64,000 bases of DNA from Choristoneura fumiferana (lineage: Eukaryota; Arthropoda; Insecta; Lepidoptera; Tortricidae), in NCBI RefSeq assembly GCF_025370935.1, contig NC_133499.1, forward strand, positions 6,102,234 through 6,166,233, given 5' to 3'. The notes below the pieces were generated by a model, which had not been told where the DNA came from, did not search any database, and worked only from the letters and a program-made list of their open reading frames with translations. Of this stretch, positions 33,108 to 45,100 are shown piece after piece. Within the stretch, counting starts at the first letter, position 1; every line of letters begins with the position of its first letter. The position numbers and the translations under genes were made by a program.

Positions 33108-36100
33108 GTAAGTCGGTTAACATTATTAATCTATCTTAGACGCAAGCCACACAGAAAATATGGGACAGAGGCGCGTCGCAGTCGCGCAGTGGCGTAGCTA
33201 CCGGAGGGCTAGACGGGACAGTGCCCCGGGGCCTCCAAGCGCAGGGGCCCCTCGGGCTCTGACTTCATCATCATCATCATCATCATCATCGCCCTATCTT
33301 AGTCCACTGCTGACATAGGCCTCTCCAGTTGCACGCCACTGAGCACGATCCTCGGCAGTCTCATCCAGTTCTTACCAGCTAACCTGCGAAGATCATCGCT
33401 CCACCTAGTCTGAGGGCGTCCTACGCCACGCTTGCCGATTCGCGTCTCCACTCAAGAACTCGTTTGCCCCAGCGGTTATCAGTTCTTCGACTGATATGGC
33501 CGGCCCACTGCCACTTCAGTTTGCTTATCCGGTGAGCTATGTCGATGACTTTATTCTGTGTCGGATCTCCTCGTTTCAAATTCGATCCTTCAGAGAAACT
33601 CCGAGCATAGCCCTTTCCATAGCTCGCTGAGTGACTTTAAATTTGTCAGGGCTCTGACTTACAAACTATAAATTTAACTAGTGAAAATTTCTCACACATT
33701 CGTAATATAAATAAAACAGATTCCAGGAACGCGGCTTTAATAATGGCAACTTATTAAAAAAATACAGGGGAATTCCCAACAAGTCTCGAACATCACCACT
33801 AGTGCCTTTGGTTACCTAGCTATACGCCACTGCAGGGGTTTCGACCGATTGAATCAGTTTTCATACTTATACGATGTATAGAAACGTATGATGGTTATGG
33901 AGTCTTTTGTATTTTTATTTCAACTCCAAATTTGTTACTTTTACGGGTATCCCGTGAACCATATCGAAAATACAAACTGAGACATGGATGCACAGAAAAA
34001 CCAGAAAAAGAGACCAGCTGGGTTCGATTCCCAGCGCTGGTCTCTTTTTCTGTTTTTCTGTGCATCCATGTCTCAGTTTGTATTTTCGGTATAGAAACGT
34101 CGCGATGCAAAGCGCCTCGTCTCTTCTGTCTAGAAGAGACGAGACGGAGACGTCCTCGCCCCGTGTCCGCCCCGTCCCCGACGTGCCCCCGTCCCCGACG
34201 TGCCCCCGTCCCCGACGTGCCCCCGTCCCCGACGTGCCCCCGTCCCGCGTCTCTTCTGTGTCGCTTACGCCTTATATTATTAACCCCCGACGCAAAAAGA
34301 GGGGTGTTATAAGTTTGACCGCTATGTGTGTCTGTCTGTGGCACCGTAGCTCTTAAACGGGTGGACCGATTTGAACGCGGTTCTTTTTAATCGAAAGCAG
34401 GTTTTCTAGCGATGGTTCTTAGACAGGTTTTATCGAAATCGGTTCAGCCGTTTTTGAGATATTGAACTTTGAAGTGACAAAGTCGGGGGTTTTCCAACTT
34501 TATGTTGGTTAGATTATAATGACTTAGGTTCCGTTTTCACCAGAGATGTGCAAGGATGTATTGCGACGAATGTGTTTTTGTGAACCAATAGAAAAGTTAG
34601 TAGCGACTACAAAAAGTCGCCGGGGGCGAGGGCCCTTAGTTTGGGACTAGGTCTATTGTAGGGAATTCAAAATCGGTTTTTGATGTATGGAGAAAAACCG
34701 AACACCGGGTTTTCTCCATACAATAAAAACCGGTTTTGAATTCCCAAAATTAGTGTCAATGATGTCCCATGATATTTATTTATTTATTTAATGATTTCGT
34801 ATGAGATTTCGAATATGAATGTAATGACGAGTTTTCATTTGACAGGTACACTAGAGAACTTTTCGTGAAAGGTCGGAAAGGACAACTCAGCATATCAGAT
34901 GTGTACAGGTTAGTAAAGTTGTAAGGTTATAGATGTAATGTATGTAGTAAATAATGTTGTCTTGGAAACGTTAGTATTGTCGTGCTATCCCATCAAGACA
35001 GCGCAGGCGAAGGTCGCATCACGAGATTGATAATCGATTCGATCGACCAAGATACTAAAGTGACAGTGCAGCATAATACGAATAGTGCTGCTCTCTCTGG
35101 CTTTTCGACATAGGGCAGAGTACCGTTTGTGGCCATTTATGTTTAAATATACGTTTTAAATAAATTTATAGTAATAATTCATTACAAACTTTATACGTTT
35201 CAGTATAAACTTTTGATAACTCACTAAACATATTATTTATACTATAACTTTTTATATAGGACTTTAAATGTCAACTGGCCAAAAACGGGCTTAAGGTGGC
35301 CAAAACCGGTACTTCTGCCCTAATTGCAAATAATCTATGAAACATAATATTTTATGGAAACAAAAATTAAATTTAAGCATTCAATATTCTACTTTCCATA
35401 AGCATTGCGCTTTTAGGCAGAACTTATTAAAATGAAATTTAAACATCAACATCTGCAAAAAGTCGAAATACCTATCTCTTAAACCATGGCATTTTCATTA
35501 GACCCATTTTACCTTTTTTAGAATGTGTGTTAGTACGTCACAGATCCGTTGATATCTTAAGATTTTTTACGTATAACATACCGAAACTTTTCGGTGATTG
35601 CCGGTTGTGGCACATCACTATTTATGACATGTAGGAAACAGGTAACACATGAAACGTCATTTTAGTATCTCGGTTTATTAAACAGATTAAACCACAGACA
35701 CACAACAACACACAACAGACACAACAGAGAGAGTTCTTAACAGAGTTAAGATTTTTAGTCGATTTTGTTTACACTACATTCTATACATAATTTTGATCGT
35801 GGTTGTTGGTTATAATATCTCAGTGTGATATACTTCAAACTCGTGGTATGACATTGGTCATTGTCACTAATCAAAAAAATACCCTATTTATTTAATACAA
35901 AGTTATGTAGGTTATTTTAAGGTTCTTATGACATTTCAGAGTAAGATAAATACGAATGTTATTGTATAAATAAAGAAATGGGTGTATACAGAGATGCCAT
36001 TTATTAATGCATTCTCCGGGATAAAAAGTAGCCTACTTATATCACTCTCTGGCCGATAAAGTGCGTGAAAGAAGGACAAACATACAAACACACACACACA

Positions 36101-39100
36101 CCAAACACACACACATTTATAATATTAATATGGATAGTATTTATAGTAATAATGTACATAATTTACCAATTACATTATAGATGTACGCCGAGTCACAGAG
36201 CAGCGCCCCGGGGCGATGCCCTCGGGGAGAAATGGAAAGAGGAACTGGAAAAACAGGGTGAGTTATGACAGTTTTCCGTCAGGTGGAATGGTTTATAATA
36301 TAATAATACCATTTATTTACCACAAAGTTTTACATTATATATAGTAGTTTGCCAATGACCACCACACTAGGCAGAGCCTGTCTCGTGAGGTGCTTTAGTA
36401 GCGATACCTACAAGACTTTAATGGTCCATCACTGTTTCCTACAATCTTCGAATAATTACTAACTCTAAGTACATTGGAATGATTAGAAGCAAAAAAAAAA
36501 GTAAGTTGCAAGTGGTCTAAGAAACAACTGCTCCTAACCTGTTTCTGTCGAGAACCTGAAAAAAACATAGGTTAGGTTAGGTTAGAGTTGCGTCAAGGCG
36601 CGAAGCGGCTCAGCCACGCGGAATAGGAGCTCTGCGAAGCGGTGCGCCGTCGACTTTGAGTCAAGGAATTTTATAACACTTACTAGGTAGGCATGTTGAT
36701 ACTTAGACTTAGTTAATTCGTTACATAGACCAGCTGCTTTTTAGACGAAATGATACTAACCCGTTTATTTTTGTATAACGTTGACCTCCGCAAATGGTGA
36801 TGAAGTCATTATTAACCCCCGACGTAGAAAGAGGGGTGTTGGAGTTATAAGTTTGACCGCTATGTGTTTGTTCGTCTGTCTGTGGCACCATAGCTCTAAA
36901 CGGGTGAACCGATTTGAATGCGGTTTTTTATTTCAAAGCAGGGTTTCTAGCGATGGTTCTTAGACATGTTTTATCAAAATCGGTTCAGGCGTTTTTGAGA
37001 TATTGAACTATGAAGTGGCAGCGTCGGGAGTTTTTCAACTTTTTGTTGATTAGGTTATTTTTTTTCCGCTAGCCTATTTTTGTGTCCCACTGCTGGGCAA
37101 AGGCCTCTCCTCTCTTGCTCCACTCCTGCCTATCGAAGGCGTGCTCCCGCCATCCCACATTATAGGCATCTAAGTCGTCCCTCCATCTCCTCTTCGGTCT
37201 GCCTCTATTACGGTATCCGTCACTAGGAACCCATTCCGTAACAAGTTTGTCCCAACGTTCTGGGTTCAGTGCCACTTCAACTTGGCCCTCTACGCCCACG
37301 TCAGCAATTCGTGTCTAGGTTAGTATAGGAGAGTATAGGTTAGGTTAAAAAAGCCGTGGTGGCCTAGTGGTTTGACCTATCGCCTCTAAAGCAGAGGGTC
37401 GTGGGTTCAAACCCCGGCTCGCACCTCTGAGTTTTTCGAAATTCATGTGCGGAATTACATTTGAAATTTACCACGAGCTTTGCGGTGAAGGAAAACATCG
37501 TGAGGAAACCTGCACAAATCTGCGAAGAAATTCAATGGTTTGTGTGAAGTTCCCAATCCGCACTGGGCCCGCGTGGGAACTATGGCCCAAGCCCTCTTGT
37601 TCTGAGAGGAGGCCTGTGCCCAGCAGTGGGACGAATATAGGCTGGGATGGGGATGGGAGGTTAGGTTATAAGTACATATAGAAATACGTATTTAATTAGA
37701 AATGTTTTTGTTTCAGAAAAAGGAAAGACTCCGTCCCTCCTGCGAGCTATTGTTAGAATATACGGCCTTAAGTTTATCATAGGAAACATATTGTTCGCGT
37801 TCGTCGATGCTAGTATTAGGTGAGTAAACCTTTGAATAAAATAAATAAAAATCATTTATTTCAACTTTATAACGTATTGAAAATACAAACTGAAACATAG
37901 ATGCACAGGAAAACCCAGAACCCAGGTCCGCAGCATGCCGTGCTGCGTGCCATACCCCTACACTACCACTGGATAGGAGTACAGACACGAATTTCTCCTA
38001 TGCACCACATATCTCAGCTTGTTTGTTTCTTATTTAGTCACTAGCGACATCTATGTTTTTAGCCCTTATCGAGAAACTTTCAAACATTCCATTGGAGCTA
38101 ACCGCTCACCCGGACAAGAGATTAAGATTGGTTTTTGAAGTCTTTTTGTATTTTTTATTTCAACTCCAAATTTTATTATGGACTTTTACGGTCATCCCGT
38201 AAAATTCATATTATTTTCAATAAGGATTTTACGGGATGACCGTAAAAGTAACAAGTAACGTGACAATACCAATTCAGTTTACACTATTAGCGTGCTTCGG
38301 AGATGATCCATGAAGGAATTGCTTTAAAACTGTCACAATCCTTAACTTTTAGTGGATTTGTACCCCATATTCGTAAAATCATACTTTACCATGGTAACAA
38401 GGTGCACTTAAAAGTTGATTGAGCCTATAAGTATAGTAGGAATTATTTGAAGTGTCCCGATCTCGTTAACAGCCAATCTTTCGAACAAATCCATTGTATT
38501 CTATTGTGCCCTCATCCGCATAATGCTCAGTTTAAAATGAACGGAAATATAAAATAAAATAGGTGATTGAAATAACGACTTTATTGTTTAGAGCAAAAAG
38601 CGCATTTTAAAATAAATATACGTTCGAAGATAATACTTTTTCTACTTTTTTTTTACTTTTACTTTTTGCCTATCTTTAAGTATTCTTTACCTGTTTAGAT
38701 TAGCTTGAAAAGATCCCTTTTAGGGATAAGTTCGCTTTTGTACTCTTTTGTTCTGCTGTTTTCTTGTATTATTTTTGTGTTTTATGTACAATTTACATAC
38801 ATACATACTTTTCCATTAGGCTGCTTGTCTACGACGCATTCAATTATGAAAAACATTATCTGCCAGCAAAGTTTTATTTAAAATGAACTCTCTTATGTAA
38901 ATAATAAAGTCGTTATTTCAATGAGCTATTATTTCATTGCATTTTAAACTGAGGATTATGCACTTGAGGACATAATAGAGTACAATGGCTTTGTTCGAAA
39001 GGTTGGCTGTTAAAGAGATAGGGACAGCTCAAATAATTCCCACTATAATTTAATTTTCTGTTTGTTTTCAGATTATCAATACCGATGTGCCTTGAAGGTT

Positions 39101-42100
39101 TAATCAATTATTTTTCGCCGACCCACAACGGGATCAGTACCAATACAGCTTATTTGTATGCTGCCGGTGTAGTAGGGTAAGATGTTGATCTTTGTAGTCT
39201 GTCCGGCGGCGTTAGAGTAAAGAGCCATAAAAATAACCTAATGAGGGCTATCGTTTTTTGTCTTTCTAGATAGCGCCACTGTTGCGTGAGGTTTTAAATG
39301 TGGCTTTCAAAGTCTGTTATTACGGGCGTGAAAACAAAGTTTACATTAAAATCATATTTAATACACCTTAAAACCGTACCATAAAAATATCGAGCTACCA
39401 CAGTGTTGCGTAGTCCCGTTTTTTTCGGAAAAAAAGGGAGGGCAAAAGTATCCGAAAGACAAAACTGTCTCCAAACACAGACATTCATTGCCCCGTAACG
39501 CATAATTGCCATAATTAATTTCAGATAATGCAAAATATTTACAAAATTATTCTAATTCTAAATAAACCCGCGTAGCTCACCCAAAAACTATGAGATTTGA
39601 CATTTCGGAGACCTCACGCTACACTAGCGCCTCTAGCGGTGAATTCATACGCGATAGCCCTCATTGATAAGATTTCATTTTTTCAACACCTGTAAATTAC
39701 TAGAGGAATCGAAAGAGTTTTGCCTCCTGAACATGGGAAAATATTTATTATAATTTATTTCTCCATAAAAAAAACAGAAAATTGAAAAATATATCTGATT
39801 TTGCCAACACTACCCAGAATAGATATGTTTCCTTCGCCGTTTTCACCAGCTGTCATAATTTTGACAACGTCTACGTCATATTTACGTGTTTTTTTTTTAA
39901 TAGAGACTAGACAAAAGTAATGGATCTATTGTGTGGTAGTTTTGGAGTTATGCCCTTTTAGAATAAGCACATCTTTAAAAATAATTAATAAATTAATTCA
40001 TAATCGTAGCGAAATTTTAAAAATATCAGCGTTTTTCTCTTTCCAAACAGAATATAGAGAACGAATCAAAATTATAGTCTTAGAAATATGAAATCTTGTC
40101 CATTAGTTATCTCTTATATAAAGAGCGTAAATCATTTCTTATCTATAAAAAACGCCGACATACAAAGGTTCAATGTTAAATGGCATCACTCAAATTGCAA
40201 ATGCAATAAACAAACATTGGAAGGTAGGGTTGCAACAATCGGGAATTTGAGCTTTAATCGAAAGCGTTTAGGTCGAAATTCACTTCTTCGTATTACGACT
40301 TATGACTTGTCGAAATAAAAATACTATTGTAATAAGTGTTATTGCTCTTTACTCTAACGCCGCCGGACAGACTATACTTGATTTTTTCCACATTTTCTAC
40401 TCCTTTATGAAAGGGCCAGCAACGCATCCGTATCTCGACTTATGCTATGTCCATGGTGATTGCTTTCCATCAGGTGATCCCCGTGCTCGTTTTCCACCTA
40501 TCACATAAACCTTTATGAACCTTTGGCCTCAAAATATCTACTGTATCAAAATGTCCACTGTAGTTAAAAGACCACAGTTTTTAGAATACTTATTGTCGAA
40601 ATAATGGGCACGTTCGTCTTTTCCGAAAAACATTTTTTTTTCTTTTTCTGTTCGAGGCCATCCATAAAGTTAAAGGCGCGTTACGTTTTAATCTTTCGTG
40701 ATACTCATAGTCAAAATACCACGAACGGGATTTATCACGCTAACACACACGAGTAATATTTACCTCAACGTTTCGGCAATATTACAGTGGACGTGGTCAC
40801 GAGTAGACTGAAGTGTGGGGTGTCAAGTCTGCCTAGCAGCGCGAGTCCTTCGAACTACCCGCACTTGATCACTAATAGTACCGGCACTCGTATCACGAAC
40901 TACCCGCTTTGGTCATTTTTATTTGTCACCCCATCATAGCCTCCCCCGTCCCCCCCGTTATTATTATAGTATTATTTTTTTACAGTTTCATGGCGATAAA
41001 TGCAAGCATGATGCACCCCATGCTGTTATGGTTATTAGACATGAGTATGAAAATCAGAGTGGGTTGCTGCTCTCTCATATACAGGAAGGTAAGGTTAAAG
41101 TTGAATACTGTACTTGGTCTAAAAAGCAGCCTGTCTATGTAGAAAGTGGTCTAAAAAGCAACTGGTCTAACCTGGCCCTGAAGTGCAAAATTTTAATTTC
41201 GTATCTTGCCGTCCCGCTCACGCTTATATTATTTAATACGAGAGTGAGAGGGACGGTACGATACGAACTTCGGTTTTTGAATTTGTTGGTAGCCCGCCAG
41301 TTCGTTTCGGAAACTTGACAAACATATTTGTAAGTTAGGTTTAAGTTGCGTCATTTATTGTAAATAAAAAAAACATTCTAATGAACTAAAAGAATTTCCT
41401 TGCTCACCCGCGACCTTGCGATAGCTAAGCTTATGCAAAATAAAATAAAATATAAAATATGCATATGTGTATTATGTGCGTGTCCATGCGCATATTTTGC
41501 ATAAGCTTAGCTATCGTAAGGTCGCGGGTGAGCAAGGAAATTCTTTTAGTTCATTGATATGGACCTCCGCAAAGTAACGCCTGATTCAATAAATTATTTA
41601 AAAATCATTCTCTTTTTAACCCCCGACACGAAAAGAGGGATGTTATAAGTTTGAACGCTATGTGTCTGTGGCACCGTAGCTCTTAAACGGGTGGACCGAT
41701 TAGGGTGCGGTTTTTTTTATTTGAAATCAGGTTTTTTAGCGACGGTTCTTGGACATGTTTTTTCAAAATCGGTTTAGCCGTTTTTGAGATATTGACCTTT
41801 GAAGTGACAAAGTCGGGGGTTTTCCAGCTTTTTGTTTGTTAGCTTATGTCGCAGAAAGATTTTTTCTACACCGCTAGGCTCCGGATTTCCACTAGAGATG
41901 TAGGTACGAGGAATGTTTTCATGAACCAATAGAAACGCGGGTTAAGACAAAAAAGTTGCTCACCTTTAAGCAGGTAATTAGATAGAATTGCTATTATTTC
42001 TTTCCATTGTGACACGAAAATTATCCACACAAATTATCACAATGGGAATAATTAATTGTAATTCTAACTACCTGCATTAAGGTGTGCAACTTTTTGGTTT

Positions 42101-45100
42101 TCCCACACGCTTTATTTACCTCGCCTCGCTCAGCTCAGCTGTTTCCACAGCTGTGTTTTCGATATGGAGTTATAATTTTTTTTTGTTGCTCCCTTATTGC
42201 ACAAAAAGTTCACAGACTCGTGTCTCAAGCGGATGGCACTCGCGCTCGCACTGGTCCCAACCGGTCCGAGATATCGTGTCCGTGAGCAGTGTCTGTGTGC
42301 GTTGCTCGAGCGCACTTGTATGGAGATTGAATTCTGTACTATCTGTGTTTTGTGGTCCAAGAGTGGGTTATGACCTCCCCCCCCTCTGGATCCGTCCCTG
42401 ATTGTTAACCATGCTTTATGTTGACAGGTGATAGTAGCCGAACGTGGCTCAGGCGGCCTGGCCGGCAGAGTGCTCACTCTGCTGACAGCGGACGCGCCCC
42501 GTTTCGACATGGCCTGCCTGTTCATGGTCGATCTGGTGCGGACGCCGATAGAGAGCGTGCTGATCGTGTACCTGATGTACCGGCAGATAGGGGTCGCTAC
42601 GTTGGTGGGGGTGGCGTTTCTGCTGCTCTTTATACCGCTGCAGGGTGAGTTTGGTTTTGACCTTCGACGCGAAAAGAGACTTCAGTGTCTGTCTCTCTCC
42701 CTGTTTCTTCTCCTGAAGTTCCCTTACGCACTGGGTTCGCGTGGCTCAAGCCCTCTTATTCTGAGAAGAGGCCTGTGCCCAGCGGTGGGACGTATAGGAT
42801 GGGATGATGACGATGACAGGCACGAGTACGGCACAATTGCAGAATCACAGGCCGGTACAGATGAAACTAATCAACGTCAAAACGTGTTTTATTCAGGACA
42901 AACAAGTAATTTTATGTATGTTTTGAGATCTCAACGAGATTGAAAAACGTGAAAATTTTAAATAAATTACTATAACTACTATTTATACATGAACGAAATC
43001 ATACAAAGTATATGGGCCGTCAAGTTTTATAATAATTGATCTATATTTTCTGTGTTTTATTTTTAAGTGTCTTTCAATAATAAGTTTTTGGTTAAAAAAA
43101 AACATTTTTATTACAAGCTTTTTTTTGCTGACTGTACTTTTTGTTGACTGTACTTGTATTGTCACCCAAACTACATTTACATACCAAATTTCAAGTCGAT
43201 GCCATTTATCGCTGAAGAACTCTTCAACAGACAGACAACGGGACAAGCTTGTAAAAAGACACGTCAAAGTCGCTTACTTACTTTCTATTCTAATTCTAAT
43301 ACTAAACTAAAATAACTTATTATACAAAACCTAACCAACAAAAATTTGGAAAACCCCCGACTTTGTCACTTCCAAGTTCAATATCTCAAAAACGGCTAAA
43401 CCGATTTTGATGAAACACGTCAATGTGACATTCAAATAGAAAAACCGCATTCAAATCGGTCCACCGGTTTAAGATCTACAGTGCCACAGACAGACAGACA
43501 CACATAGTGGTCAAACTTATAATAAATAAATAAATAAATAAATATCACGGGACTATTCACACCAATTGACCTAGTCCCAAAGTAAGCTTAGCAAAGCTTG
43601 TGTTATGGGTACTAAGCAACGGATAAATATAATTAATAGATAGATACATACTTAAATACATAGTAAACACCCAAGACCCGAGAACAAACATTCGTATTTT
43701 CATATCTGCCCCGACACGGGAATCGAACCCGGGACCTCAAGCTTCGTAGTCAGGTTCTCTAACCACTAGGCCATCTGGTCGTCTAATTATAACATCCCTT
43801 TTTGCGTCGGAGGTTAATAATATCCAAGTGTGTCTCGTTCACAGGTTACCTAGGTAAAATATCGAGCAAGCTCCGACGCAAGACAGCTGTACGGACAGAC
43901 AACCGTATACGTCTCATGAACGAAGTCATACAAAGCATAGAGGCCATCAAGATGTATGCATGGGAGAAGGCTTTCGCCAGAATCATCGGGGAGGCAAGGA
44001 AGTAAGTATAAATAAGATCATCCACATATATTCAGTATCTGAAACATCCGTTTGGCTTTAAACATCTATTAAAGCATTGTTTGGTTCAAAACATTAATTT
44101 CCAAAAACAATTGTTTGGTTCATAACATCCACTTTTTAAAACATTTCTTTGGTTCGAAGTACATATGAAGGTGCCACGGAAAGAACATGCCTAGTCACCT
44201 TTGAGATTTTAATCTCAAAATGAAGAGCTTACAAAGTACTATGACTTACCACTGAATTAAATAATCTGAAAACAATATAAAATCTATTTTTTTATCTTTT
44301 AAATAAAAAGGTAACCATAGTAATTGTTCGTGATGACTAACTTTTAAACCGCTATAACTCAAAAAGTTGCTTAGGTGACTAGACACGTTCTTTCCGTGGA
44401 CCCTTCATATACATTACCTGTTATTTAGTTCATAACATACGCTTCTTAAAACATCTCTTTGATTCGAAGCATACTTACCTACATTGCCAAAAACAAATTG
44501 TTTGGTTCATAACATCTACTTCTTAAAACATCTCTTTAAAATGTATATTCAAAAAACTTTTATTTAAGTTGCCAGTACAGTCAGCAAAAAGAGCTTGTGT
44601 TAATAATTTGATTACAGAAACTTATTTCTGAAATATATATTTTTTTACAGAAAAGAAATGAACATAATAAAAAAAATGTCCTGGCTCCGAGCAGTGATGA
44701 TATCCTGCGTGAAACTGAACACGAAAGTCGCCATCTTTCTTTCGATCATTTCCTTCCTGTCATTCAACAACGATCTGACAGCTGCCAAAGTGTTTGTCAT
44801 ATTTTCGTACTACGAAATACTGAAGTATACGCTCGTAGACTTTCTCCCTCTGGCCATAACGTTCACGTTGGAGGCGTACGTGAGTGTGAAGAGGATGCAA
44901 GAGTTTCTTTTGATGCCAGAAGTCGATAATAGCAGTGAAGTCGATTTGTTGAAGATTGAAGAGAAAGTTAAAGCTAACGGAGTCTTTGAGAAGATTGGTA
45001 ATGGGTAAGCTTAGCTATTTACTAGTATTTAATCATGGCGTTGTACTCATCACTCATTAGATTCAGCGGGTGCCACTTATTTCGCATAACATTAATTGTC

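Noticed and set aside
33932..34356. Proline-rich ORFs of 122-149 codons on both strands
   Set aside because: They are translations of the SINE-3 palindrome and the 17-bp minisatellite, not genes.
42082..42525. ORFs of 105-171 codons on both strands around ABCC exon 7
   Set aside because: Only the frame with RFDMACLF and FIPLQ between the splice sites is coding; the rest is intron read-through or antisense.
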